Below, piece by piece: positions 47,169 to 59,700 of a DNA stretch of 64,000 nucleotides. Under the pieces are notes generated by a model. It saw only the letters and a program-made list of their open reading frames with translations. It had not been told where the DNA came from and did no database searches. Each line of letters starts with the position of its first letter. Position 1 is the first letter of the stretch. The stretch comes from Pelodera strongyloides (Eukaryota > Nematoda > Chromadorea > Rhabditida > Rhabditidae). The translations under genes were made by a program, and so were the position numbers. The stretch covers positions 1 through 64,000 of the forward strand of contig JAANDG010000377.1 in the NCBI GenBank assembly GCA_036852015.1, written 5' to 3'.

Positions 47169-48288
47169 ATCATGTGTGCTACTGTATTTCACCACTGGCT
47201 AATTGCCAATATTTATATTTTCCCGCACAAATTTCCCGGGGGTGCGCAAAATCGAACCCTGTTAAATCACATGGCGAGACATGAGGAGTTAGTTCAAGGC
47301 CGTCTAAGATTTGCATTTGAGAACTGTCTATGCGGGACCGTTGGATTAAACGTATAAAGTTGGTAATGTTTAGAAACGATTCGAAAATTATAGCGAATTG
47401 GGAAATCTCCCGAACGGTAGTTGATCTCATGGCGATGAGCTCAACTTATTCAAATTTGGAAATGTGCTGGGGCCTACATTTTCCATAGCTCTATGCTAAT
47501 CAGACATTTACATAGGATACGGTAAAACCCGCTGGCCTGAGAACTCAACTTCATTTAAGTGTAGTCGAAATAACATAATTTATCCTTCCTAGCCGAATTT
47601 GAAAATGAAAACGTTCCGAATTTGAAAATGACAAAAAATTTGATGTTCTTTCCCTTTAAAGGTTACCTGGGTGGGTCGCGTCCCTCTGAAGATTGACTAA
47701 GAAACTGGCTCTCTAACTCCACCATAACATATCGTTGTCCGATATTGATTGAGATATTCGATCCAAAAATACTTTGTTTTTATTATTTTGTCTTATTTTT
47801 CCGGTTTTGCTCGCAATCAGCACTGACCACGCTATTCGTCTGACTATCTGCACTCTAGTGTTATTCTGGGATCTTTTCTTTCTTATGTTGTCTGGCTCTC
47901 TCTGCTCTCTAATGGTCAAAACATTCTAATATCTCTCTTCTCTCACTTCTCTCTCGATTCTTTTCTCTATTTTCACTCTCTCTGAATTCTATGTTTCATT
48001 TTGTTCCCAACTTTCCCGGGCCTATTCTCTAGTTCTCTATCACGTCAATTACTCTTCCCATCTGGCACTCTGACATATACCCTTGTTCTCTGCCACCAGT
48101 GTTTGCTTACCATCTGGCAAACGCTATTGAGGGTATTATTCAACAATTTGGTGCAATACAGTAATCCAACTACTGTATTCTAATTGACTACGAACTATAG
48201 ACCACCCACACAAGCCGTCTAATTGGCTTCTAAGTGAAGTACCGCTAACACAAGGAAAGATTATTCATAATTTGACTATCTCTATTTT
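47169..48288. other. No gene seen
   Basis: AT-rich with a TC-rich tract (47,920-48,000). No supportable exon. Confidence 0.4.
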
Positions 48289-48320
48289 ATGGAAGTTGTT
48301 AATCAACGACCCAGGAAAAG
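48289..48320 (+). CDS. Candidate alternative first coding exon (b)
   Basis: ATG GAA GTT... encodes MEVVNQRPRK and ends at AG|GTTAGT with two bases left over, the same phase as exon (a). It could also join the exon at 60,624. Ten codons are too few to prove coding. Confidence 0.3.
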
Positions 48321-49177
48321 GTTAGTGAATACCAAAATTATATTAATTATTTATCTGTATGATAATTTTTTACGTCAATTAATTATCTGAATAATCTGAT
48401 CTGAATGCATTATTGTTTTTCTTTGCTTTTTGTTTAAAATGGTCATTGATTGCTGCGGCTACTATCATGGTCGTTTATTGTTATTTGTTATGTTTGTTGT
48501 CCCTTGTATAAACATGTATAGAATAGATTTGTAAACACAGCGCTTCACCGGAAAATAACCGCAAACCGAATCGTGCTAGAAATTATTTTGCACAATGAGA
48601 TTATTTTAAAAAAATCCCGAGGAACAACTTGTATGCCAACTTAGTATTGCAATGATTATGATTTATTACTGAAAGAAAAAACAATCAGCGCGCGTACAAA
48701 CGTAAGAGTGCGTGTCATGAGATGTCATGAGAAACTTATAATGCGTGTCATGAGATGTCATGAGACGCTTATAAGCGTTTCAAGTTATGAGTTATAACCT
48801 TTGTTATACTGTAGTGTCACTCAACGACCTATCTCTATTTGGACGATTTCGACCTCGGGCATTTTCAAATCAAAATGTATTTTTCGTCCTCTATACCTGC
48901 ATGCTGTAAAGCTTTCAATACTTCTTTTCTTTTTGGCGAGTTTTAATTAACCGAAGGCATAATGTATATGTAGCCTTCCTTATTTTCATCTGAAACATTT
49001 CTTGTAAATTCTGACATTCAATTTTGCCAATTTGACATTTCGTCTGGGTTTTGGGGGGATTCAATTTGAAAAACCATATTTAGAAACCGGGAAACTTTTT
49101 GAATGCACGTGGTTACTTTCTGCAGTCGAGCGAGGTCGTTAGGCTCTTTGTTAGAGATAGCAAGGGAAATATTACGG

Positions 49178-49230
49178 AGAGAAAGAGAGAGGGAGAGAGA
49201 GAGAGGGAGAGAGAGAGCGAGAGAGAGAAT
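49178..49230. repeat. (GA)n microsatellite
   Basis: Imperfect GAGAGA run with GGGAGA interruptions. Confidence 0.9.
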
Positions 49231-49509
49231 GTCTGACAGAGTATGATGGAGAGAGAATGTCTGACACGAGTGATAGAGTAATGATTAGAGAGTGTGAGAA
49301 ACAAGAGAAGTAAGAGAAGCACGTGGTTGTATGTTTCCATACTGGCTAATGTGCACGGGAGCATGAGCACATTCTAATTTGAAAAAGATTAATTTTGGTG
49401 TAGTTTTTAAAGGGAAAGTTCCTATGGGAACATGTCTGCTGTATTTTTACCGTATATCGATGAGGATTTTCTGCAAAGTGATGTAGCACATAAAATTGAA
49501 TATTCTTGG

Positions 49510-49745
49510 AATAGTTTTGACGCGAAACTCTGATGGTGCGGAGCGAAAAAGTGCGGTGCTCCTACATCGAGCTCGGGTTCTCACTGGGCACCCTTTCGTG
49601 AAAAACTGGCGAAGGTAGGGCGAAGACGCCGCGCACCACTTTACTTGGTTCAGCATCTATTTCGAATTTTAGGGCAGTAGTCGCGCCTACCTTTCGCCGC
49701 TTGGAAATTTTCGCGCCAGGGTTTTGCCACCGAGTTGAGTCAGTG
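49510..49745. repeat. GGCGAA/TTCGCC-rich dispersed element
   Basis: Same family as 22,890-23,190: AAACTGGCGAAGGTAGGGCGAA, ACGCCGCGCACCA and TTTCGCCGC motifs. Confidence 0.55.
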
Positions 49746-49777
49746 TAGTGTAGTAATAACCAATCGCTTCGAATTAA

Positions 49778-50200
49778 TTTAAAGGATCGCAGTCACTTCA
49801 AATTCGTATTTTTACTTCAATTATCCATAAGCATAAAAAGGTACATAGAAAAATACACTTACTGTGGCAATTTACTGAAAATTTAACTCAGGGAAAAAAA
49901 TCCCCTCGGTTGTGTTTTGATAACGTACAGTATGACAACGACAACTGAGACAGTAGAGCAGACACTTTTCCTCTTCCCCTGTTTTTCTTTGTTTTGTCAT
50001 CATTGGCAACCGGCCAAGTCCCACTGCGATTTAGAAAACACCCCATTTTGTCTAAAATCAAAACTCAACCGAAGGTATTTCTTTCCCTGTGGTAAGTGCT
50101 CCGTAAATCGGTATTGGAACGCTATTTTTCTAGGTATCTTTTTATATTTATTGAAAATTGAAGTAAAAAGGCGAAATTGAAGTGACTGCGATCCTTTAAA
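49778..50200. mobile_element. TTTAAAGGATCGCAGTCACT foldback MITE, copy 1
   Basis: TTTAAAGGATCGCAGTCACT at left and its reverse complement at right (AGTGACTGCGATCCTTTAAA), 423 bp. Further inverted segments inside (TTTTTACTTCAATT / AATTGAAGTAAAAA). Confidence 0.9.
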
Positions 50201-50349
50201 GAAACATGCAATGTTCATAAGCAGCACGTGCTGTACCAAAGATGAATCCCATGGATCCTATGAATAAATTACGCTTTTTATGGATGAATGAACAAAGGCT
50301 ATGTCCCACCTCACCTATATGTCGTGAAAAGGATACTTATATATACACT

Positions 50350-50615
50350 GACGAAACTAGGCGTGCAAGCCGCGTGAGAACGGCGTACAAAGTGCATTTG
50401 GCAACGTGGTGGAATGCACTCGGAATGGAAATGGCGTGCAACTTGCCCGCCGATATCACGCCGCTTGCACGCCAAAATAATCACGAGGCCAAATGGCGTG
50501 AGTGCGGCAACTTTAAATATTTACGGCGTGCAGGCGACAACGTTACTGCGTGCCACTTTTTCCCACGCCGCTTGCACGCCGTAACGTTACCGCTTGCACG
50601 CCATTTTTCACGTTG
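50350..50615. repeat. GC-rich foldback block with GGCGTGCAAGC motifs
   Basis: GGCGTGCAAG / GCTTGCACGCC words occur at least eight times in both directions, with AACGTTAC pairs near 50,540-50,600. Probably a nonautonomous element. Confidence 0.6.
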
Positions 50616-52157
50616 TAGTATAAAAAGCAAGTGCAATACGGACCATCAACAGAGGTGTTATTGCAAGAATATAACAAGATTTACTCGTATTTTATGTATT
50701 AATCACGTTTGAGATGTGCTGCTTTACAAAACAAATGGCATGCACACTGTGCACTGTTTCTATCCTTTACTCCTCTGGGTCTGGATACTCATTGCCAACT
50801 CATTAGTATTGAAGGAAGATATGCAAATTGCGACCTTTATCTCCTCAAAGACTCAAAGTTACATAATCAGTGTAAATAATATGCGATTGTTAGTTCCTAA
50901 ATAGACAGGGAATAAAAATAAACACTGTGTGTGCCGGGAGTCTTCACCCGCGTCGCACGCATTGCTTTGGGAAAAACATAAAAGATAGCTAAACGTTGTG
51001 CCACTCGTGCGCCAGTATTGCGCTACATGGACGAGAGCCCATTTATGTAGTCTAAGCACACCATTTCTGCCAGCCGACCATCTGAATTTCTAAGTTTCAC
51101 TTTGCAAGCGTAACTCACGGACCAAATCCGACAATTTCAACAGTTCGATTTTCTTGTGTGCTCAACCCTTCCAGTACGTTTATTCTACAAAAGGGAGTCT
51201 ACATCGAAAAATTATTATCGAAAGAGAACATTAGCATCCAAACCGCTTACATACGCGAAGGTTGGCGGGGGATAACACAAAAGTTTCGAACAACAATGGG
51301 GGTCACATTTTCGCGCTGCTTGTTTTCCCGCGCACCCTTTTCCCTGCCCACGTGCGCGACATCACCGCGGAGTTTCATCAGCGCAATGTCTTCCCATGAC
51401 ACTTATCTTCTTTCTCCCGTCTATGCTAGATATCTGTGTAAAAAATGCCTTCACCCAATTTTATGTTGTTTACGTCGAAGGCGTAAGATGATAGAAATCG
51501 AATTTTCTTTGTTAGTATATTTCAAAATACTTGTTTCTCTAGCATACCCGCCCGTCTGGCCTGGCAACATCGACTAGCCGGGCAAACATGGTCTCACTAA
51601 TGGCCATATTTTTATACAGTATGATTATTGTTGTATGTGCTGTTGATATTCATATTTTCACCAGGGGGATTTCTAGACCTTTCCTTATTCACTTACAAGT
51701 GTTTTGGTTAAACTATGTTCCTCATTCGCAGTTTAGCGGTAATCGTAATCCCACGTTTCCTCCCAAACAAGCGGGAAACGCGGGATTCGGTTCTTATTGC
51801 GAGCGCTAATCAGGGGTCTTGCCGTTAACACAAGGCCTTGCCTAATGTTTAATTGCGGGACATGATTGGCTAATCTGTCAGGAAACATGCGACTTTTCTT
51901 ATTGCGTGGGATTGGGTGCTAGCCTGTCACGAAACGCGGGATTTATTTTTGTTTCGCGGGAAACGTGCAGTAGAAGAACAGAGAAATTAGTTAAATGATT
52001 TAAATGCAGTTTGTATGGATAATTAGTAAACTCTTTGGAGATCACATTTTATATAATATTAGCAGTTTGCTTACATCATTCTTACTTTTTGATTTATTTG
52101 CCTTCTTCTTCTAAATGTAATTTGTAGTCTTCAATTTTCTGAACGCCGCAAAAAGTT

Positions 52158-52229
52158 AGGTTCCACCGAGATTCGAACTCGGGTTGCTGGATTCAAAGTC
52201 CAGAGTGTTAACCGCTACACCATGGAACC
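52158..52229 (-). tRNA. tRNA-Gln (anticodon UUG)
   Basis: 72-nt cloverleaf on the minus strand: acceptor GGTTCCA pairs with TGGAACC, anticodon stem CTGGA/TCCAG encloses CTTTGAA (anticodon TTG), and the T arm has GTTCGAATC. A box TGGTGTAGCGG and B box GTTCGAATC are intact. Discriminator is U. A run of five T lies a few bases after the 3' end, a Pol III terminator. No intron. Confidence 0.97.
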
Positions 52230-52539
52230 GATGTCTACGTTCTCCTTGGCGCTTTCTGTCCGGCGTCTGCTGTCTGCTGGTTCTTGGTCATCACATTCCT
52301 TCAGTGCAGAAATTCAAGCCAATCAGCATAATATCAGCATAATTTACCTCAAATTGTTTAGTAATTTATAAACCGTTGTGTTGTGCATGCTAATCAGCCT
52401 CAAGCCTCACACATTTCATTTAGCATGCAACTTTTTGTTTCTCACTCATTCTGGATTTTAATACAATTCGATAAGTTTCAAACTGAAATTCTTTTCTTTT
52501 TTTCATGGTTTACGGTAAAACTTAGCGAACAGGGCCACA

Positions 52540-52770
52540 CTAGTGGAACTCTCCACTGCTGCGCCACAGTTGCGCCAACTGAACCTGCACACGTGTCGCG
52601 CACCCCTGGCTCCCCTCCCTGGCGGAACTGATGGTGCGCGGCGAAAGGAAGACAGTACGAAAATGCGAAAATGCATGCAAAAACAGATGAAACGGTGCGC
52701 GGCGACTCGCCCTATATTCGCCAGGCTTTCGCAAAATGATGATCAGTGCATCGGTGTGAGTCTGTGCTAG
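52540..52770. repeat. GGCGAA/TTCGCC-rich dispersed element
   Basis: GTGCGCGGCGAAAGGAAG, GGTGCGCGGCGACTCGCC and ATTCGCCAGGCTTTCGC match the family at 22,890 and 54,290. Confidence 0.55.
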
Positions 52771-53352
52771 ATGTAGGCGCACCTTCGATTTTTTTTCTCC
52801 CTGTGCGGTGTTTTTTGCATCGACTGCGAGAGAACTCGAAAGGATTAGAAGCAACAACAATGAAATCACTTGAAGGCGTGCACCCAATAGATCTACTAAA
52901 AAATTAGCACCCCAGTGAGAACTCTTTCGAGAAAAAAGGAACTATTCAGACTCTGATTCCTCAATATTTTCTTCATCAGATATTTTTCGTGTTTGCACTG
53001 TGCTATTGAAATGTGTGCTATTAACATATTGTTTTGTTTAACATTGCGGCTTTTCTTTTTTCAAAGTGCACTTTTCAAAACAGACAGATGGGAGGGAGGG
53101 GGACACAGAGAGAGGGATTGAGAGAGAGAGAAAGAGAGAGAGAGAGAGATTGAGATAGAAATGCTTGAAGAGATCCAGACGCAAAAAGCGTAGGAGAGTG
53201 TTATTTCCAAGCTTTTCGCATTTTAAGTGCGATTTTGCTTTTTCTCTATGTGCACCGGAAAGAAAAAGCTGTTTGTGAACGGGACCTCACGTGCTAAAGG
53301 ATGTTTCCCGTCTATTTTTTATCGGTTTGTCTCTCTATCTCTCTTTTCTCTA

Positions 53353-53384
<32 letters not shown>

Positions 53385-54289
53385 CTTCTCTCTCTTTGTT
53401 GTGAATCTCTTATTTGTACTCTCCATATTTACTCAGAACATTTAAACGACGTTCTAAAGAGACTTTCGGACAGGCTTCTCAAAAATGTCAAATACTTTGT
53501 TTTTCCCCTCACTGAGTGAGGGTGGATGAACATTCGAAAAGCCAAATGTTTGACATACACGGGACATCTGCCATATCTTTTTCTGTACTTTGTCGGAACA
53601 ACTGGAACTTCTCTGTCGTAGCTATGTATGGCTATGTTATGTCGTACTTCTAGTACATCTGCAAAACTTGAGTAGTCCTTCTAAAGTTTTTCTAATTTAC
53701 GACTCGTCTTTTCATTTTCTGGGAAATAGTGAATGCCATTTTTATGCCAGATACAGATCCGCGGATGCTGTGCCAGGAGGGCGCCATATGTGCGCAAGCA
53801 AAAAAATAGTTTCAATCATGTTTCCCCGTGTGCGCGCACTCCACGCCTTTGATATTGCAGCCCAATACCTATAAATTTTCAAATGAATGTTTTGCCGCCA
53901 TTTCGCAACATTAACATAAATCGAAGGGTTTCTTCCTAGGATGGAGAGAGAGAGAGAGGGAGATGGACGGAGAGAGAGAGAGAGATAAAGAGAGAGAGAG
54001 ACAGACAGAGAAGAGAGAGATAAAGAGAAAAGAAAAGAATACTAGAGAGTGTTGTGGATATAGGAATAGGCGTAAACATGTCTATATTAGGGGAAGCCGA
54101 AGCCTCTTCTCGTTTCGTTTGTTTTCCTATTCAATATATGTTTTTTTACCCATTCCTAATGTTTTCGATGGTGCATTTCTCACGAAAACACCAATATACA
54201 CCGAAAGCGTTTGAATTAATCATTGGTAAACTGAACGTTGCTTTGTTGAAGAAGTTTTTTTAGAACTGCCTGATGTCCACACCAACACT
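52771..54289. other. Microsatellite-rich DNA, no gene
   Basis: GA tracts (53,105-53,155; 53,941-54,010) and a TC tract (53,330-53,396). No supportable exon. Confidence 0.5.
53330..53396. repeat. (TC)n microsatellite
   Basis: CTCTCT run with single-base interruptions; gives low-complexity ORFs in two frames. Confidence 0.9.
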
Positions 54290-54660
54290 GACGAAACTCG
54301 GTTGGTGCGCGGCGAAAAAAATGGGGTTCGCTTAGGTTTCGCCGCGCACTTCGCTCAGTCTTCGCAGGACTCTCGCCAGGTCCGGGCGAGTGCACTGACT
54401 ACCCTTTCGCGAAAACCGGGAGACGATTTGACGAAAGCGCCGCGCACCCTTTTGAACTGTTTCTGCATCGATTTCACATTTTCGTTCGGTCGGTGCGCCG
54501 GCCTTTTTCAGGGCATACCAAGAGAGTCTGGCGAAGACTGGGCGCAGTACGCGGCGAAACTTGGGCGAAGTACGCGGCGAAACCTGTGCGAAGTACGCGG
54601 CGAAACCTGGGCGAACCCCCTTTTTTCGCCGCACACTCGTCGAGTTTCGCGTTGCAGCCG
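54290..54660. repeat. GGCGAA/TTCGCC element with 24-bp internal tandem
   Basis: Longest copy of the family. At 54,541-54,615 a 24-bp unit (GCGAAGTACGCGGCGAAACC + TG-type end) is repeated about three times. Confidence 0.65.
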
Positions 54661-57562
54661 CGTTATATCATAAATCGTAGATTTTTTTGTCAAATTGCCA
54701 ATCGTAGACTTGGCCTGGCCACGCACCGGAGTTGTAACATTAAAATACGGTTTTCTGATAATAATGCTTTCATCGTAATTATCAACGACAGTCTCTGTCT
54801 AGGCTCCAGTTTAGAATTCACACTACATTTCCCTTTCACATAATTCCCACATAAGTTTCTTCGCATAAGGTAAGTTTCGTAAATTTTGTCTGCATTTTCC
54901 TAACTATTTTATAAGTGGGGACTTCGTATACATTTACACAACGTGGAACTTTACACGTATAATTTTCATATCGAATTCTGGTTGTTTTATGAAGCTGTCA
55001 ATTTCATAACTGTTTTTTTTTATTGATGTATTTGGCGTGTATTGCTCGATATTCGATTCTTGTCTAATAGATTTCGACTCTTTCAAAGAATGGCATTCTG
55101 TTTCTAAGTTGTGGTGATTTATTTCTTTACCTTTGAAATTATCTTGTTTTTCTTTTTTTCTTTTTACAGCATAATTTTCTCACAATCAGAATCAGTGGTC
55201 GAAGAATAATAATCTACATAGATGACATAATAGCCCGTATGCTCGGGTCGACGGAAACGTTCCGTTTGGGAAATCCTTTGTATGCAAAGTTCTCGACTAT
55301 CTAGACTAGCTGGAGGAAAAATTTGCATACGAATGAGCTCCCAAACGGAACGTTCCCGTCGACCCGAGAATACGGGCTAATGTTCAAATAATATGATATG
55401 TTTCACTCACATATATAACTTTGCAATAGCATCAGGAAGTTGTTGTTGCGAGGTTTTACCATCCAAATCATACATGAACCTTTTTTCGTGTAATTATTTG
55501 AAAAATACTCAAAATGTAAGGGTCGTGGTGAAATACCATAGGGAAAATCAAAATCAACATGGATTAGTCATTGTGTTACTAATAGTAAATATTTTCCAAA
55601 TGTTGGAGAAGCATGGCAACTTGGCAACTGTCCGCACTATTTTCAATGCATTTCTTTTTATTACTTTAGAACTATATAGTTTATATAACTAATCGCACTC
55701 CGTTATTTATAAATATTGGTGGAAATACCGGCAACAATAAATAGATACTGATGGTTCACAAATATATAAACTGTTCCATAATTTATAGAACGTGGAAGGC
55801 GGATAATTGTAGTTTACACATATTTATTTATAAACTACAATAAACAGAAATACGATCCCCTATTGTTCATCTGCTGAAAATCACGTAAAAGATTATTTCA
55901 CTGCTTTTATTGTTACACAGTTACACTTCGATTGATATAACACAATATCCTCTCTAACACAAAACATCTAGTCGGAATTCCGGAAATGTGACGGCTTCCA
56001 TTAAAATAAAATAAATCAAATGATTTGAAATTAAATTAAATGTTAGTAATTATAAGATGAAATTTCAACGCTGGACCTAATAAGACAAGATTCTCTGATA
56101 TATCAGACCATCGCAGACGAAATAAAATCGGTCAAAAAAATCAATGATTTTGCATGTTCACCGTTGCATTTGAATGTTTTTATCCGATTTTATTGCCTTT
56201 GTTTCTCTCTGTTGATCGTTCATTGAACGTTGCTTTCTCTTCGATTTTGAAAAAAGCTTTGGTTTCCATATATATCTGGCTGGATTTTTTTCATATTCTG
56301 TTAATTGTCTTGATATTCCCTATTGGGAATTTTTTGGACGCTTTAAATAACCGTACAGAATAGTACAGCACAGAAGTGGTTTAATTCCGTTTTTGTATAA
56401 GATACCAGACGGCTACGCCGCCTGTAGGCGTCTTTCCATAGTTATGAAACGTCTGAAACGTAGATGAAAATCTTGTCTCTTGTGAAAAAGTCAACCACAA
56501 AGTTGTTATTTTGTATAATGAGCTTCGTTTGCCTCTCCAACCTTTTTATACTTCGGAACATTTTATTAAAATTGAACTTCCGTAACGCACAGAAAATCAA
56601 AATCAGCGCACACTACTGTTACTCTTTTATATAATAAGATAAGATAATGTACTATCCAGAAGTATACGTACAATATGATAGTTCAATATTATGGACACTG
56701 AGCATTGCGGACTCTGAAAATTCCAAATATATATGAATTGTTCATTGTTCTTCTGCACTTCACATCCCATTGAACGTGTCGCTGTTGTTTGGTTTCCGAA
56801 AAATGCGGTTTATTATTGAATCCCGACCAAATTAAATTGTTCTTTTTCGCTTCCAAACAATATTATTTTGTGAGTTGTTTTGCAAATTAAACCTCGTACA
56901 TATAGAGCCTGCATTTTGTACTCTCAGCTCTCTGCGAGCTCAGATTCAATCCTATTTATATGCAAATTTACTATAATCCGTATAAATATATGGTCGTTTG
57001 ACCTTGAAAATGGTGCAAAAGGTCAGCTGCACTTTCCCAAACCCATACGTCAATTATTCATCGGAGGGTAACGACATTTTGCGCGCCCCACGTCTTTTAT
57101 GTTGGTTTTTTGGTGTTTTCCTGGCTGGCCGATTCGGTTTTTTTGAATAATTTTTCGGCCTCGGACATATGGCGCAGACTGCGCGAGACAAACACATAAA
57201 CATACGGTATACGATAAATGAGAGGGTTTTTCGGGTTGGAGTTGGGGGGTTCGGTTGCTTATTTTTGTTACTATGTAGATAGTACAGTAGACTAACAATA
57301 AGTTTTTTCCTTGGTGATATGTTATTGTAATTATTTATTGAGTTTTCAATTGACCTAATGATTTATTTATTTACTGAAACACCATCAAATGCGCATCATA
57401 TATTTTGCGATACAAGTGGAAAAATTATTGGGCTCTGCAGAATGATTATCACTGTTTTGTGTAGAAATTATATGAAACATAAGTGAAACATATCGATTCA
57501 AATGTGATGAATAACGCTTTTAGTTTTGCACGTGTGTCAATCTACTGGAATATGATTTTTGA
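54661..57562. other. Gene-poor AT-rich DNA
   Basis: No gene seen. Holds one foldback element at 55,231-55,379. Confidence 0.45.
55231..55379. mobile_element. TAGCCCGTA foldback MITE
   Basis: 149 bp: TAGCCCGTATGCTCGGGTCG at left, CGACCCGAGAATACGGGCTA at right, arms extending through ACGGAAACGTTCCGTTTGGG. Confidence 0.88.
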
Positions 57563-58004
57563 TTTAAAGGATCGCAGTCACTACAAAATCGTCGTTTTTC
57601 TTCGAGTTTACTTGAATTTAGTAAAGAATAGAGACAAATACTTTACCAAAACCGAATAATTTGAATTACAACTCAGCGAGTGAACAAGTAGAAAAGTAGT
57701 TCTACTTAGCTACCGCAGGATCACGAAACGTGTTCATACAGCTGCTTCCCGATCGGGAGAATGCAAATTATTTCGGCAAATATATGCATATTATATCTTT
57801 ACATATATTGCAAAGGTCTGCAGGCACATCACTACACGTTTTATAATCCTGCGGTAGCTAAGTAGAACTACTTTTCTACTTGTTCACCCCCTTAGTTGGA
57901 ATTCAAATTATTCGGTGTTGGTAAAGTATTTTTCTTTATTCTTTACTAAATTCAAGTAAACTCCAAGCAAAATGATGATTTTGGAGTGACTGCGATCCTT
58001 TAAA
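57563..58004. mobile_element. TTTAAAGGATCGCAGTCACT foldback MITE, copy 2
   Basis: 442 bp, same ends as 49,778-50,200. A second strong inverted pair inside (AAGTAGAAAAGTAGTTCTAC and its complement, with CTACCGCAGGA) differs from copy 1. Confidence 0.9.
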
Positions 58005-58065
58005 GCGAAAAATAATTCGGTTATCCACTTTGCGTTTCAAAAACCAGCCGGTATTTCGTTAACCA

Positions 58066-58413
58066 GCCGGCGTCGTGGCTCACTGGCAAAGTTCTCGTCT
58101 CTCACCCATACGACCCGGGTTCGAATCCCGCCCAGTGCTACCATCTTGCAAACATGCCACGGCGTCGGGAATAAAGTTAAGGCGCTCCCCTTGCCTAGCC
58201 TTAGGACGGACCTTTCGCTCTGTATTATCTTCTGTGCCGTCTTCTACCGTCTACTTCACTCTATGGGACACACCGGCTAAGAGACACCGCCTTGGATTGG
58301 AGCTAAAAATGAAGATCCCCGACTTCGAGAGCAAACGGGACCCTGGATTCTACATGCTTAAGTCTATGTGTGATGATTGTATGTCTGAATAAAGTGGTAT
58401 TCACATTTTTTTT
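58066..58413 (+). repeat. tRNA-derived SINE
   Basis: tRNA-like head with A box TGGCTCACTGG (58,077-58,087) and B box GGTTCGAATCC (58,118-58,128), then a body of about 270 bp ending near a T run (58,406-58,413). Cloverleaf pairing is incomplete, so it is not a functional tRNA. It lies right after the MITE copy at 57,563-58,004. Confidence 0.75.
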
Positions 58414-58421
58414 AATAACGT

Positions 58422-58540
58422 ACACAGGAAAGTGAAAACCCCGACTTCGCCCCGATTATTTTCAAAAAACCCCGATCCGATCAAGGCCCGATTTTTTGAG
58501 GGACTTGATCGGGGCAAATCGGGGTTTTTGGTTTCCCATG
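58422..58540. mobile_element. AAACCCCGA-type foldback MITE
   Basis: CACAGGAAAGTGAAAACCCC at left, GGGGTTTTTGGTTTCCCATG at right; same ends as 34,513-34,702 in the other orientation. Confidence 0.72.
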
Positions 58541-59429
58541 AAGGTTTTTACCTCTCGAGTTTGTGCACACATATATTTAAGTTCGATGAAGTCTATTATA
58601 TTTTCATCGGTGGCCTGTCTATTTACGTATCCCACCACACGAGGCTCCCAATCTAATTTTTCCAATGTTTCCTAATTTTTGTACTTTGTAGTTAACCCAA
58701 TTACGATTATTTCGTTTGTATTTTTGTTTAACTTGTGTATTGTAGTTTGCTGTCGTCCAGCAAAGTAAACACAGACGTTCTGAAATTCTGAAATCTGGCG
58801 TTCGCTTTCGGTCTGCCCGTTTGTAAAAAGTACAAATGTACTACGCTTGCCAAATAATACATCTCACTTTACATCACCTCTACCTCTTGTGTATTAAACT
58901 CGTTTTATTTACACAAACTTTTCTTTTTACCACACTTTTCACTGTTTTTAGTGCAAATATTTTGGGCCAGCTCAAAAATATTTGTGTAAGCTGTCTGCAG
59001 GACTGAACTATGCAAAAGATATGCGAAAGTTGTATATAAAGTTGTAAGGTGTAGATATGAAGTAAATTCTTCTAGGTATACAAAAGCTGTATATAAAGTT
59101 GTAAAGTGTAGATCTGCAAAGTAAATGTGGATGAAATATAAATAACGTTTACAAAGAAAAGGGGCAGTTTTGCTAGTATAGCAAATATATACACTCCTTT
59201 TCATATTTATATGAACACCCCAAAATTAGAACCCGGAACTAAGATCAAATTTTCTCGGAAAAACAATGCTTCCACTAAATTCAACACACGAAAGCGTAAA
59301 ATAACTTGTTACAGTTATTAAAGTTATCTTTTAGCCTTTTCAAAGTTTGAAAATAAATATTCGGCCTGAGCGTCTGCACCGGAAACTAGAGATCGATAAT
59401 AGGTTCCGCTTGACTGCCTTCTATGTTCC

Positions 59430-59700
59430 TATTTGGCAGGGTGTCGCCCGTCGAAAATGACACGGTGGCGTCCTTTCGGGCCCCCAAAGACAGAACCCTG
59501 GCGACAGGGAGCCAGGCTACTTTGAAGAGGTAGCGTACTCTTGTCATACGGGCAACAGGTTACGGTAATTGAGGGAGACTCCCTGCCATTTATGAACTGT
59601 GGTGAATAGGACTTTTTAACGCGGGCGACAGCCTGCCATTGAGGGAAACTCCCTGTCAATATAGGTGTTTGAGGGAAACTCCCTGTCAGGAAGGAACAGA
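59430..59700. repeat. Repeat block with GAGGGAAACTCCCT hairpins
   Basis: TTGAGGGA(A/G)ACTCCCTG(T/C)CA occurs three times (about 59,569, 59,639 and 59,669), each able to fold through GAGGG/CTCCCT. Flanked by GGCGACAG and GCCAGGC motifs. Confidence 0.7.

Larger units (their letters stand above)
48321..52157. other. Gene-poor stretch left of the tRNA
   Basis: No supportable gene. Contains a short GTGTCATGAGATGTCATGAGA duplication (48,712-48,775), a GA microsatellite (49,178-49,230), a MITE (49,778-50,200) and a GC-rich foldback block (50,350-50,615). The 139-codon ORF at 51,158-51,577 has no visible domain. Confidence 0.4.

Noticed and set aside
51158..51577. 139-codon plus-strand ORF
   Set aside because: No recognisable domain, poor composition and no supporting signals.
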